Below are positions 38,040-46,715 of a stretch of DNA of 64,000 bases, in pieces. Within the stretch, counting starts at the first letter, position 1, and every line of letters begins with the position of its first letter. Position numbers and translations under genes: made by a program. The DNA comes from Gaiellasilicea sp963763755 (GTDB taxonomy: Bacteria > Actinomycetota > Thermoleophilia > Gaiellales > Gaiellaceae), in the NCBI GenBank assembly GCA_963763755.1, contig CAVXQE010000002.1, positions 1-64,000 of the forward strand. The letters are read 5' to 3'. The notes beneath the pieces were generated by a model that was given only the letters and a program-made list of their open reading frames with translations, ran no database searches and had not been told where the DNA came from.

Positions 38040-38879
38040 ATGACGGCCGCAACGAACTTGGCCGGGCTGGAGCCGAAAGACCTGGTCACCGGCGGGATCT
38101 CGATCCACTACTACACCGGCGGAGAGGGCGAACCGCTCCTTCTCCTGCACGGGCTCGCCGGCGCGTCCGGGAACTGGGTCGAGCTGCTGCCGGATCTGCT
38201 CGAGCGCCATCGCGTGATTGCCGTCGACCTGCCTGGGCACGCCGGCTCCGCGAAGGCGCCGCGCGGCACCAGCATGGACGACTTCGCCGCCGTCGCGGCA
38301 GGGGTTCTCGAGGCCGAGGTCGAGCGGCCCGCCCTCGTCGCCGGCCACTCCCTCGGTGGGCTCGTCGCGCTGCGCCTCGCACGAGCTCGCCCTGAGCTCG
38401 TTTGCGGCCTGCTCCTCGTCTCGCCGGCCGGAATCAAGACGACGACGCGCCTGACGCGGTCGCTCGTCCTGGCCTCGACGACGGTGCGCCCGGGACGGTG
38501 GGTGGCGCCCTTGCGCCACCGCTACGCCGGCCGTGCGTGGTATCGGCGGGCGGTCTTCCGCCCCTGGTTCGTGTCGGATGCGACCACGGTCACCGAACGT
38601 GCGACGCACGGCCTGCTCGGTGCGCAGCGCGACCACACGGACACGAAGACCGCTGCGCGGGCGATGAACGTCGACGATCCGCGCCGCGACCTTGCCGAAG
38701 TCGCGTGCCCGGTCGTCGTTCTCTGGGGCGCACGCGACCCGCAGCTGCCGCTCGACGATGCCTTCGAGTACACACGCCGGCTCGGCGCCAAGCTTCGCGT
38801 GGTCGCCGACTGCGGCCACCTCGTGATCGTCGAGAGGCCGGCGGCCTGCCTGGATGCGCTCGCGGAGCTCGCCGAATGA
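38040..38879 (+). CDS. Alpha/beta hydrolase
   Basis: A 279-residue alpha/beta-fold hydrolase. The oxyanion HGLAGASGNW, nucleophile elbow GHSLGG (Ser near residue 106), acid WGARDPQLPLDD and His in DCGHLVIVERP are all in place, so it should be catalytically competent. The cap between strands 6 and 7 is Arg/Trp-rich (RYAGRAWYRRAVFRPWF). Sequence resembles esterase / C-C hydrolase groups; substrate unknown. The gene stands alone. Confidence 0.88.
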   Translation: MTAATNLAGLEPKDLVTGGISIHYYTGGEGEPLLLLHGLAGASGNWVELLPDLLERHRVIAVDLPGHAGSAKAPRGTSMDDFAAVAAGVLEAEVERPALVAGHSLGGLVALRLARARPELVCGLLLVSPAGIKTTTRLTRSLVLASTTVRPGRWVAPLRHRYAGRAWYRRAVFRPWFVSDATTVTERATHGLLGAQRDHTDTKTAARAMNVDDPRRDLAEVACPVVVLWGARDPQLPLDDAFEYTRRLGAKLRVVADCGHLVIVERPAACLDALAELAE

Positions 38880-38972
38880 AGACGTCTAGGCGCTCTCACT
38901 CTTCGGGTGATTGACCGGTGCTCGCGCGTGGCCGAGGGCACCTATGGCTGCGCTGAGCCCAGCGGCGGACCA

Positions 38973-39717
38973 TCACACCGGGTTCTCGACCGCGAGGAAC
39001 TCCCACTCGAGTCCGAAGCGCTCCGCCAGCCGCTGCGAGAGCGCCTGCACGCCGAGTCGCTCGGTAGCGTCGTGACCACCCACGACGAAGTGGATTCCAA
39101 GCTCGCGTGAGGTCTGCAGGCTCGGCTCCTCCGGCTCGCCCGTGAGGTAGACGTCGTAGCCTTCGTGGGCGGCGCGGATCACCTCGCCGCCCGAGCCACC
39201 CGAGCAGATCGCGACGCGCTCGATCCGCTCCGGCCCATGCGAGAACACGATCGGGTCGCGGGCGAGAACCTCGCGGACGCGGCCGGCGAACTCCTCGATG
39301 CCGGTCGGCTCGGACAGACGGCCTCCCTGGCCGACCTCGCCGAACGGCCCGTCGAGCTCCACCCCGAGGGCGTCGGCGAGCAGGGCGTTGTTGCCGATCT
39401 CGGGATGCGCATCCAGCGCCAGGTGGTAGGCCGCGAGGTTCAGGTCCGCGGAGAAGAGCGCTTGCAGCCGTCCACGCTGGCGGCGGTCGATCCAGACGGG
39501 CTCGTTCCGCCAGAACATGCCGTGATGAACGATCACGAGCTGGGCGCCTGCCGGCCGCCGCTCGCTCGAAGAGCTCGAGCGACGACGAGACGCCGCACGC
39601 GATCTTCGTCACCTCGTCGGCGCCGAGCACCTGCAGGCCGGGCGTGCCGTACTCCGGGAACCGGTGGATTTCGAGGAGTTCGTTCGCGTACCTGATGATC
39701 TCGTCGCGCTGGGCCAT
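38973..39717 (-). CDS. Nif3-like dinuclear metal protein (one frameshift)
   Basis: NIF3/YbgI family, often labelled GTP cyclohydrolase I type 2-like, of uncertain function. The N-terminal part (AQRDEIIRYANELLEIHRFP ... CGVSSSLELFERAAA) and the rest (LVIVHHGMFWRN, AAYHLALDAHPEIGNN, TGEPEEPSLQTSRELGIHFV, GGHDATERLGVQ) are in different frames; removing one base near 39549 joins them as AAAGGAQLVIVHHG. The metal-binding HH pair and the C-terminal HDATE segment are present. GATAAT lies 7 nt before the ATG, indicating a leaderless mRNA. Confidence 0.85.
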
Positions 39718-39747
39718 GAGCTCGATTATCGCTACCCTTTGCCCGCT

Positions 39748-39821
39748 CGGGGTGTGGCGCAGCCTGGTAGCGCGCTCCGTTCGGGTCGGAGAGGTCCGGA
39801 GTTCGAATCTCCGCACCCCGA
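39748..39821 (+). tRNA. tRNA-Pro (anticodon CGG)
   Basis: 74 nt with a complete cloverleaf: acceptor CGGGGTG / CACCCCG with discriminator A, D-arm GCGC / GCGC with the GG of AGCCTGGTA, anticodon stem CTCCG / CGGAG around TTCGGGT, and T-arm CGGAG-TTCGAAT-CTCCG. The anticodon CGG reads CCG, the major proline codon here. CCA is not encoded. TACCCT at 39733-39738 may be its -10, and a strong hairpin follows. Confidence 0.95.
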
Positions 39822-39825
39822 TGAG

Positions 39826-39853
39826 CGTGGGGGAACCACCTGGTTCCCCCACG
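39826..39853 (+). terminator. Terminator hairpin after tRNA-Pro
   Basis: A perfect inverted repeat with 13-bp arms (CGTGGGGGAACCA / TGGTTCCCCCACG) begins 4 bp after the tRNA. There is no T-run, so it may act as an RNA 3' border as well. Confidence 0.65.
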
Positions 39854-39948
39854 AATCTCCTCACGGCTTCGCACCGGCTTGCCAGTCGGCCGCACGGTCC
39901 CTAGTCTCGGCGGATGAGCGATGTCGTGACCGGGTTGGAGGGAATCGC

Positions 39949-41691
39949 GTGGTGACCGCGGACGAGATCGCCGGCGTCTCGATCTTTGCGGATCTTGGCC
40001 CGGTGGAGCGCGAGCGTCTTTCTCGGGCCGCCGCCGATATCCGGCTCGTGCCCGGCGAGTATGCGGTGCATCCGGGCGACGGGCGCGCCCTGTTCGCGGT
40101 GCTCGAGGGGCACCTGGAGACCGTCGCATTCGAGGACGGGATTCCGCGTGTTGTCGGCGGCCGCGGGGTAGGTGAGCTCTTCGGCGAAGTGCCCATTGCG
40201 CTCGCGACGACATTCCCGTTCGGCTTTCGCGCTGCGGAGCCGTCGCGTGTGATGCGGATCGAGGCTCACGAATACCACGCGATCGCGGCTTCCTCGCCCG
40301 CCGTCGGGGTCAAGCTCGGCACGTTGGCGCGGGAGCGGATCAGTGGCTTGCAGGGCATCGCCGCCGAGCCGCCTCCGCCACGTGCGATCGTGCTCGGGCA
40401 CCGCTGGGATCCGTCCTGCGCTGAGTTGCGCCGCTTTCTCGATCGCAACCAGGTCACGTTCAGGTGGGTCACCCCCGATGCTCCGGATGCCGCCGTCCAG
40501 TGGGGCGGCCCCTTGCCGGCGGAGGAGGACTTCCCCGTCGTCCGTGTCGTCGACGGGAAGACCGTCGTGCGCCCTCAACTCCGTCGGGTGGCCGAGTTGC
40601 TGGCGCTCGCCACGGAAGCGGCCGCCGCGGAGTACGACACGGTGATCGTCGGCGGGGGCCCTGCGGGGCTTGCTGCCGCGGTGTATGGAGCCTCGGAAGG
40701 ACTGAGGACGATCGTGGTCGAACGGGAGGCGCCCGGCGGACAGGCCGGCGCGTCGGCGCGGATCGAGAACTACCTTGGCTTCCCGTCGGGCGTGTCCGGC
40801 GACGAGCTGGCGACCCGTGCGCTGCAGCAGGCGCGGCGGCTCGGCGCCGAAATCGTGGTGACCCGGTCGATCACACGCATCGACACCTCGAGGCGCCACG
40901 TGCACCTCGACAACGGCGATGTCTTGCAGGCCCGGACGATCGTGCTCGCCTGCGGTGTGTCCTGGCGGCACCTCTCGATCGAGGGCTTCGACCCGCTCGT
41001 GGGGAAGGGCATCTCGTACGGCGCGGCGCGCAGCGAAGCGTCGAACACCCACGGGCTGGACGTCCATATCGTGGGTGCGGGCAACTCAGCGGGACAGGCA
41101 GCGCTGTTCTTCTCCAACCACGCCCGAAGCGTGACGATTCTCTGCCGCGGCGACACGCTCGAAAAGAGCATGTCGCGCTACCTCATCGACCAGCTGGCGA
41201 CGCGGGCGAGCATCACGGTGATGTTCGGAGCCGAGATAGCGGCCGTGCACGGCGACGCGTCGCTCCAGGCGATCGAGGTCCGCGACACCGCGACCGGAGA
41301 GACGACCAGGCTCGATTCGGGCGGACTGTTCGTCTTCATCGGGGCCGACGCCGACACGGCATGGTTGCCCCCCGAGATCGCGGTCGACCACAACGGCTAC
41401 GTGCTCACGGGCCCAGACGTGCCCGCAGGGGCGCCCTGGGAACTCGACCGCGACCCCTATCTCCTGGAGACAAGCGTTCCGGGCATCTTCGCCTGTGGCG
41501 ATGTCCGATTCAGTCCCGTGAAGCGCGTCGCCGCCGCCGTCGGCGAGGGCAGCATGGTCATCGCGTTCGTCCACCAGCACCTCAAGGACGCCGACTCGGT
41601 GTCAGCCGGGGATTTCGTCCAGGTCGGCACTCCCGCGCCCGAGCGTCGTCGTGATCAGCGAGACGACGGTCGCGGTACCGAGGACGACTGA
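39949..41691 (+). CDS. cNMP-domain / thioredoxin-reductase-like flavoprotein lacking the redox CxxC
   Basis: A 580-residue multi-domain protein. Residues 1-125 look like a cyclic-nucleotide-binding domain (FADLGPVERERLSRAA, GELFGEVPIAL). Residues 140-215 form a glutaredoxin-like domain (IVLGHRWDPSCAELRRFLDR). From about 225 it is a thioredoxin reductase-type flavoprotein: FAD motif VIVGGGPAGLAAAVY, NAD(P)H motif HIVGAGNSAGQAALF and FAD-closing GIFACGDVR. The CATC active site of thioredoxin reductases is replaced: GISYGAARSEAS. So it cannot run the classical dithiol cycle. GGAGGG lies 6 nt before GTG 39949. Confidence 0.85.
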   Translation: MVTADEIAGVSIFADLGPVERERLSRAAADIRLVPGEYAVHPGDGRALFAVLEGHLETVAFEDGIPRVVGGRGVGELFGEVPIALATTFPFGFRAAEPSRVMRIEAHEYHAIAASSPAVGVKLGTLARERISGLQGIAAEPPPPRAIVLGHRWDPSCAELRRFLDRNQVTFRWVTPDAPDAAVQWGGPLPAEEDFPVVRVVDGKTVVRPQLRRVAELLALATEAAAAEYDTVIVGGGPAGLAAAVYGASEGLRTIVVEREAPGGQAGASARIENYLGFPSGVSGDELATRALQQARRLGAEIVVTRSITRIDTSRRHVHLDNGDVLQARTIVLACGVSWRHLSIEGFDPLVGKGISYGAARSEASNTHGLDVHIVGAGNSAGQAALFFSNHARSVTILCRGDTLEKSMSRYLIDQLATRASITVMFGAEIAAVHGDASLQAIEVRDTATGETTRLDSGGLFVFIGADADTAWLPPEIAVDHNGYVLTGPDVPAGAPWELDRDPYLLETSVPGIFACGDVRFSPVKRVAAAVGEGSMVIAFVHQHLKDADSVSAGDFVQVGTPAPERRRDQRDDGRGTEDD

Positions 41692-41744
41692 CGCCCACGC
41701 GATGCCCGTTGTCGGCCGAGCTCAGCAGGCCGATACATCAGCTC

Positions 41745-42158
41745 TTACCCGGTCAGCGGCTCTCGGATCTCGTACCGGTGCACGACTGCGGTGCAGAGAT
41801 CCTCGACGTAGTCGAGCCCGGCAGCGCTCGCGATCGCCCGCGACTCGTCCGAGACGATCCCCAGCTGCAGCCACAGGGCGCCGGCGCCGACCTCGACCGC
41901 TTCGCGGGCGTGCGCAGGCGTGAACTCGGCGCGGCGGAACACGTCGACCAGGTCGATCGGCCGGTCGATCTCTCCCAGCGTCCGCACGCAGGGAACGCCG
42001 AGCACCTCGTCGCAGCCCGCCGGCCGCACGGGAATCACGTCGTAGCCCTGTTGCAGGAGGTAGTGCATGACGCTGTTGCTCGGCCGGTCGGCCTTCGGCG
42101 AGGCCCCGACCAGGGCGATCGTCTTCGCGTCCCGCAGGATCTCGGCCGGTGTCCGCAT
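41745..42158 (-). CDS. CoA-binding domain protein (YccU type)
   Basis: A 137-residue single Rossmann domain of the CoA-binding family: KTIALVGASPKADRPSNSVM near the N-terminus is the nucleotide/CoA loop, followed by HYLLQQGYDVIPVRP and VDVFRRAE. These stand-alone proteins are related to the N-terminal domain of succinyl-CoA synthetase alpha. No catalytic function is established. It is divergent from an HAD gene with a 22-bp gap. Confidence 0.88.
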   Translation of the reverse strand: MRTPAEILRDAKTIALVGASPKADRPSNSVMHYLLQQGYDVIPVRPAGCDEVLGVPCVRTLGEIDRPIDLVDVFRRAEFTPAHAREAVEVGAGALWLQLGIVSDESRAIASAAGLDYVEDLCTAVVHRYEIREPLTG

Positions 42159-42180
42159 GGGCCGAGCGTATCCTCAGAGG
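42159..42180. promoter_or_regulatory. 22-bp divergent promoter, CoA-binding / HAD genes
   Basis: TATCCT (42169-42174) lies 6 nt before the HAD GTG. GATACG (42172-42167, - strand) lies 8 nt before the other ATG. The two hexamers overlap. Confidence 0.5.
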
Positions 42181-42858
42181 GTGATCCGGGCGGTTCTTTT
42201 CGACGTCGACTTCACCCTCGCGCGCCCCGGGCCGGAGCTCGGCCCAGAGGGATATCGCCGTGCCGGCGAGCGGCACGGGCTGGCGCTCGACCCCGAGCGA
42301 TACGAGGCAGCGCGGGTGGCGGCGCTCGGCTCGCTGCAGCGGCATCCCGAGCTGGAGCACGACGACGAGCTCTGGATCGTCTTCACGGAGGCGATCGTGC
42401 GCGGGATGGGAGGGGACGCCGAGGGTGCGCGTGCGTGTGCCGAGGATCTCGTGCGGGCCTGGGAGCTGCACGAGCGCTTCACGCTCTACGACGACGCGTT
42501 GCCCGCGCTCGCCGCGCTCCGCGAGCACGAGCTGAAGATCGGGCTGGTGTCGAATGGGAGTCGCGATCTGGAGGAGTTCGTCGTCCATCACGCTCTCGAC
42601 GTGGATTGCGCGATCGGGTCGCGCGCGTTCGGCCGCACGAAGCCGCACCCCGAGATCTTCCGGCGGGCACTCGCGCTCCTCGACGTCGAGCCGGAGGACG
42701 CGGCGATGATCGGCGATTCCTACGAGGACGACATCGAGGGCGCGCGCGCCCTCGGAATGAAGGCCTTCCTTCTCGACCGCGACGGCCGCTACCCGAACGA
42801 GCCCGATCGACTCCCCGATCTGCTCGCGCTGCCGGCCGCGCTCGGCCTAGTCGTCTAG
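42181..42858 (+). CDS. HAD-family hydrolase
   Basis: A 225-residue HAD phosphatase-like protein. Motif I FDVDFTLARPG keeps both Asp, though the usual DxDGT has F in place of G. Motif II is GLVSNGS, motif III Lys lies in RTKPHPEIF, and motif IV is MIGDSYEDDIEGARALG. Sequence resembles the haloacid-dehalogenase/YjjG group. The TAG stop shares a CTAG palindrome with the stop of the convergent lysyl-oxidase-like gene. Confidence 0.87.
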   Translation: MIRAVLFDVDFTLARPGPELGPEGYRRAGERHGLALDPERYEAARVAALGSLQRHPELEHDDELWIVFTEAIVRGMGGDAEGARACAEDLVRAWELHERFTLYDDALPALAALREHELKIGLVSNGSRDLEEFVVHHALDVDCAIGSRAFGRTKPHPEIFRRALALLDVEPEDAAMIGDSYEDDIEGARALGMKAFLLDRDGRYPNEPDRLPDLLALPAALGLVV

Positions 42859-44091
42859 CACTCGGCTGAGTCCTGGCAGGTCCGGAGGACATCGACCTGC
42901 GGGACGCCGTTCGTCCAGGACAAGCGGATGCGGAGTGACGCCGCATCGTTCGTGTAGTCGATCTCCTCGAGCTGCTGCGTCGGGTTCGCTCGGTGGACGA
43001 GCACGTAGGTCCCAGCCGGGACGCCGCGGAGCTCGCAGGTTCTGGCCATGGAAGTGAGGGGGGTAGAGATCGGTGTAGCCGGTCGACGTCCCCTGCTCGA
43101 CGGCGAGCGCCTGCGGGTTCGAGGCCGCGCAGTTGCCGAGGAAGCGCGCACCCGTGAAGCGCACCACGCGACGACGCGCAAGCCCGTAGTGGTCGGCGAG
43201 GCAGAAGCCGCTCTTGCGGTCCCGCACGATCAGCCGGCCGTCGAGCGTGCGCAGCTCGTAGCGCTGGAAGTCGAGCAGGTGCCAATGGGTGTGCGTGGGT
43301 GAGTACGTATAACGGAGGCGGCCGGCGTCTTCGTACGTCCGCACGGTCCCGTCGGTCAGAGCGACGAGCTGGCGCGCGACCATGGGACCGGACGCGGACG
43401 GCCGGCTGCCTCGGATCCAGGCCGGGCCTTCGCCGATGTTGTCGGTTGCGGAGGCGAAGCCGAGCTTCGTCCCGGCGACGGTGAGCCTGAACGGGGCGCG
43501 CTGATCGAAGTCGGGTAGCAGCTCGCGCGGGCCGGATTGCGGCGTGCCCGCATCGGCGGTCTTCTCGGGGAATGGCTCGCCCGGCTCGAGTGTCCGGAAC
43601 CGGACCTTGCCGTCGCTGAAGCTCGGGAACAGCTGCTCCTTCGGCCCGCTCCCGACCACCTTCGGCGTGCCGCCGTCGACAGGGATGACGTAGACGTCGA
43701 AGCTCCCGCCTTCGAGCGGGCTCGCCGCGTAGGCGATCCGGCGGCCGTCGCCGCTCCAGGCCGGCGTCGCAACGACCTGCTCGGCCTTCGTCAGCCGCTG
43801 CAGGCCGCCGCCGTCCCGCCGCACGACCCAGAGACTCGAGCTGCGCTTGCCGGGCTCCTGGCGAACGAAGGCGATCTTGCGCCCGTCGGGAGACCAGTCC
43901 GGCTCGGTGTCGCTCGCCGTCGACGGCGTGATCAACTGCGTGCCCACGTAGAGGTCGCCGTCGCGTGACGAGACGACGAGCTTCGGCAGCCCGCGGGCGG
44001 AACCGGCCTCGACGTTCCACGAAATGGCGGCGACCAGCGGCAGCGGCATCAGCACCGCTGCGATCAGCGTGAGTCGAGCTCTGCCCGCCAT
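42855..44091 (-). CDS. Secreted TolB-propeller / lysyl oxidase-like copper amine oxidase (one frameshift)
   Basis: A signal peptide (ARLTLIAAVLMPLPLVAA) is followed by WD40/TolB-like repeats (SDTEPDWSPDGRKIAFVR; ATPAWSGDGRRIAYAAS) and a C-terminal lysyl-oxidase domain. The copper-binding HxHxH is in SPTHTHWHLLDFQRYEL, the cofactor Lys candidate is in RKSGFCLADHYG and the cofactor Tyr in GTSTGYTDLYPPHFHG. Near 43046 one extra base shifts the frame; TCELRGVPAGTYVLVHRANP and EEIDYTND continue in the next frame to a TAG at 42855. About 410 residues after correction. Such enzymes oxidise lysine or other primary amines. The ATG overlaps the end of the upstream CoA-transferase gene. Confidence 0.82.
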
Positions 44092-45030
44092 GCGTCCGTA
44101 TGCTGCCCGACGGCAGCGGACGGCATGGGCTGTGCCCGCGCCGAACGCGGCCGCTCCCTCCGCGAGCGTCGCGACCGGCCCGACGCACACGTCCTCGCCC
44201 TCGAAGAGCTGCAGCCACTCGGCGAGCGGCCGTGTCGCGAAGACGGCTTCGAGGTCGGCGGCGAGCGCGTCCTGACCCTCCGGCTCGAACTGGCGTGCGG
44301 CGAGCTCGGGCCGATCGATCAGCTCGCAGAGCCGCGCGAAGAACTTCGGCTCGAGCGCCCCGACCGTCAGGTGCCGAGCGTCGGCGGTCGCGTAGATCCG
44401 GTAGCAGGCGAGGCCACCTGTCAGGAAGCGCGGGAGCGGATCGCCGCCCAGCCGGTGCGAGACGAGGCGGTGCGAGCCGTGCGTCATCGAGATCGTCAGC
44501 CGGGCACCGCGACCCGTGCGAGTGCGCTCGAGCAGCGCGGCGAGGATCTCGGCCACCGCCCCGAGAGCGCCCGCTGCGAGGTCTGCCGGCTGCAGCGGCG
44601 GCAGGCCCGGCGCGGTGTCCTCGAGCACACCGGCCCAGCCGAGGTAGTTCAGGTCGTGACCCGCTCGCGCGGCATGCGGCCCTTCCGTCCCGAAGCCGGT
44701 GATCGAGCAGTAGACGGCGGTCTCCGGGACGTCGTCCGGACCGACGCCCAGCCGTTCGGCCACGCCCGGCCGGAAGCCTTCGAGGATCACGTCGGCGCGC
44801 GCGAGCAGGGCCTGTGCGAACGGAAGGTCCGTCTTCAGGTCGATCGCGACCGACTCCTTGCCGGCGTTCAGCGCCTCGTCCCAGGCTCGGGAGACACCGC
44901 GCATCGGGTCGCCGTCGGGCTGCTCGAGGCGCACGACCCGCGCGCCGAGCTGCAGCAGCTCGCGGGACGCAAACGCCCCCGGCAGGTAGCGGGTCATGTC
45001 GACGACGAGCATCCCTGCGAGCGGTTGCAT
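44064..45030 (-). CDS. Alpha-methylacyl-CoA racemase-like CoA-transferase family III protein (one frameshift)
   Basis: CaiB/BaiF family, closest in motif to alpha-methylacyl-CoA racemase, which epimerises 2-methylacyl-CoAs for beta-oxidation. GHDLNYLGWAGVLED carries the catalytic His, PLQPADLAAGALGA the Asp, and LTVGALEPKFF the Glu of the racemase group. Near 44120 the frame changes; the expected end GQHTDAWRAELDSR is in another frame and stops at 44064, overlapping the next gene. Without correction the two genes fuse, which is an artefact. ATG 45030 fits the usual start (QPLAGMLVVDMTRYLPG). Confidence 0.87.
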
Positions 45031-45063
45031 TCGCCGCGAACCTAGCACTACAGTGCGAGCGAG
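45031..45063. promoter_or_regulatory. 33-bp divergent promoter, racemase-like / TetR genes
   Basis: On the + strand TTGCAT (45025-45030), 18-bp spacer and TACAGT (45049-45054) place the start about 3 nt before the TTG. On the - strand TAGGTT (45044-45039) lies 8 nt before the ATG. Confidence 0.5.
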
Positions 45064-45080
45064 TTGACTGACCGTTCAAC
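45063..45080. promoter_or_regulatory. Putative TetR operator overlapping the tetR start codon
   Basis: GTTGA and TCAAC form 5-bp arms around 8 bp. The sequence TTGACTGACCGTTCAA matches 13 of 16 positions of TTGACTGACTAGTCAA in front of the acyl-CoA dehydrogenase at 50475. This suggests that the adjacent TetR protein controls both itself and that gene. Confidence 0.5.
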
Positions 45081-45690
45081 CAACGGCGACGCCTCCGCGG
45101 ACAAGCGTCGCGTGATCCTCGATGCGGCCGTCCGCGTGTTCGCCACGAAGGGCTACCACACGAGCCGCGTCGCCGACATCGCCGAGGAGGCGGGGATCGC
45201 GCACGGGCTCCTCTACCACTACTTCGAGTCGAAGGAAGAGGTGCTGCAGACCGTCTTTCGCGAGAACTGGAGCCAGCTGCTCGAGGCGTTCACGCGCATC
45301 GAGGCGTCGGCCGAGCCGCCGCTGGAGCAGCTCGGAGCGATCGCCAAGGTGCTTCTCCGCTCGTGGCGCGACCAGCCCGACCTCGTTCGCGTCATGGTGC
45401 GCGAGGTCGCGCGGAGCCCGCAGCTCCAGGAGCAGGTGGACGAGATCCGCGCCGTCTTCCTCGTCATCCAAAGGGTGATCGAGCGAGGGCAGGCAGACGG
45501 CTCCTTCCGGCCGGAGCTCGACGCGCGCCTCGCGAGCTGGATCTTCTACGGCGGTCTCGAGGAGCTCCTGACGGGGTGGGTCCTGGGTCAGCTCCCCGAC
45601 GGCGACGAGGAGGTGGCGCGTGCCGAGCAGACGGTGGTCGATCTCCTCAGCGGCGGACTCACCCGAGCCGGCGCAGCAGCACCCGTCTGA
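45064..45690 (+). CDS. TetR-family regulator, probably of fatty-acid / acyl-CoA genes
   Basis: A 208-residue TetR/AcrR repressor. The DNA-binding HTH is residues 14-60 (RRVILDAAVRVFATKGYHTS, VADIAEEAGIAHGLLYHYFE). The ligand domain resembles acyl-CoA-responsive regulators of the FadR (B. subtilis) type, e.g. LLRSWRDQPDLVRVMVREVARSP. The TTG start is favoured because no other start precedes the HTH. It is divergent from the racemase-like gene, which is a likely target along with the acyl-CoA dehydrogenase at 50475. Confidence 0.9.
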   Translation: MTDRSTNGDASADKRRVILDAAVRVFATKGYHTSRVADIAEEAGIAHGLLYHYFESKEEVLQTVFRENWSQLLEAFTRIEASAEPPLEQLGAIAKVLLRSWRDQPDLVRVMVREVARSPQLQEQVDEIRAVFLVIQRVIERGQADGSFRPELDARLASWIFYGGLEELLTGWVLGQLPDGDEEVARAEQTVVDLLSGGLTRAGAAAPV

Positions 45691-45714
45691 ACCTCGCTGC
45701 ACCTCGTCGTGCGG

Positions 45715-46215
45715 CTAGACGCGGCAGAGAGGCAGTCCGGGCCGGTACAGCCCGAAAGCCCAGAGCCGATTGTCCAGGACGTAGAAGGCGCTCGTGGCAG
45801 CGCGCCCAGGGAGCATGAGGACGGAGTAGCCGCCGCACTGGCGGCGGACGAGTGCGCCGTAGAGGGACGTGATGCGCGACTCGGAGTCACCGAGGCGAAG
45901 CCCCTTGTTCGTGTGCCAGCCCGCCGGCTGGTAGAGGGTGAAGATCGCGGCGACCTTGCCGGCCGCGCAGCTCGACACCGGCGCCGCGCGGCTGGAAGGC
46001 GTAGTAGTTGAAGTACCAGGTCTCGTGCCGGCAGCCCTTGCAGACGCCGTAGGCGCGGCCCCAGCTCCGTTCGAGCGCTGCCTTGGTCAGGCCGAGCTCG
46101 ATCCCGCCGAGGCTCCGGCCCGGTACGAGTACTCCGGCTCCAGGCGGCGCGGACGCCGCCGGGCGCAGCCAGGACGAGGGCGAGGCCGGCTGCCAGTGTG
46201 GCGGCGACGTCGCAT
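45715..46215 (-). CDS. Secreted protein of unknown function (several frameshifts)
   Basis: Not recognised. Three frames must be joined to read it: a signal peptide (TLAAGLALVLAAPGGVRAA), then IELGLTKAALERSWGRAYGV and CKGCRHETWYFNYYAFQPRG, then SSCAAGKVAAIFTLYQPAGW and GLRLGDSESRITSLYGALV through LWAFGLYRPGLPLC. Shifts lie near 46140 and 45985, with another near the start codon. The corrected product has about 165 residues with several Cys. The GLTKAALERSWG ... GLRLGDSESRITSLYG layout recalls small secreted proteins that use SmpA/OmlA-like repeats, but this is only a resemblance. Confidence 0.6.
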
Positions 46216-46233
46216 CGTGGGAGAATACGGGCG
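46216..46233. promoter_or_regulatory. 18-bp divergent promoter, secreted protein / cupin
   Basis: TATTCT (46227-46222, - strand) lies 6 nt before the ATG at 46215, and GAATAC (46222-46227, + strand) lies 6 nt before the GTG at 46234. The same six base pairs serve both directions. Confidence 0.5.
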
Positions 46234-46708
46234 GTGAAGGCCTTCAACCTCTTCGACGGCGAGCTCGACGACGAGCGCACCGAGCCGGCCGGCTTCACGT
46301 GGCGCGCGGCGCGGCTCGGCCCGAAGCTGGGCGGGACGAAGCTCGGCGCGAGCCTCTACGAGCTCCAGCCGGGCGAGCGCTCCTTCCCCTACCACTACGA
46401 GTACGGGTGCGAGGAGTGGCTGGTGGTCGTTGCCGGCAGGCCGACGCTGCGAGACCCGGAGGGCGAGCACGAGCTGCGGCCGGGCGACGTCGTCTGCTTC
46501 CCCGAGGGCCCGGAGGGCGCGCATCTGGTCCGAAACGACACGGACGAGCCGATCCGCGTCCTGATCGCCTCGACGAAGAGGCGATCCGAACTCAGCGGTC
46601 TACCCGGACAGCGGCAAGATCGGGATCTGGACCGGGAACGACGCCGATCCGCCCCGGCTGTTCCAGATCGGCAGCGCGGTCGACTACTGGGAAGGCGAAG
46701 AGCCCTAG
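46234..46708 (+). CDS. Cupin-domain protein (one frameshift)
   Basis: A single cupin barrel of about 158 residues: cupin motif 1 (PYHYEYGCEEWLVVVAGRPTLR) and motif 2 (RPGDVVCFPEGPEGAHLVRN) are intact, with the metal-ligand HxH-x-E-H arrangement altered to HYEYGCEE ... H. Near 46592 one base is lost; the other frame gives SAVYPDSGKIGIWTGNDADP and FQIGSAVDYWEGEEP, typical of cupins annotated as mannose-6-phosphate isomerase-like. Function unknown. A terminator hairpin follows directly. Confidence 0.82.
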
Positions 46709-46715
46709 AACGCCA

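Noticed and set aside
38880..38972. A small gene in the 93 bp between the alpha/beta hydrolase and the Nif3 gene
   Set aside because: Only weak GGTGC/GCACC pairing is visible and no frame with a start, ribosome-binding site and coding bias.
39748..39821. Possible anticodon-loop irregularity in the tRNA-Pro
   Set aside because: On recount the loop is the normal seven bases TTCGGGT and all arms pair; the tRNA is ordinary.
42855..45048. A single 733-residue protein fusing an AMACR-like CoA-transferase to a lysyl oxidase
   Set aside because: The CoA-transferase C-terminus (GQHTDAWRAELDSR, stop at 44064) is in another frame, and the second part starts with an ATG and signal peptide at 44091. The fusion is produced by an indel near 44120.
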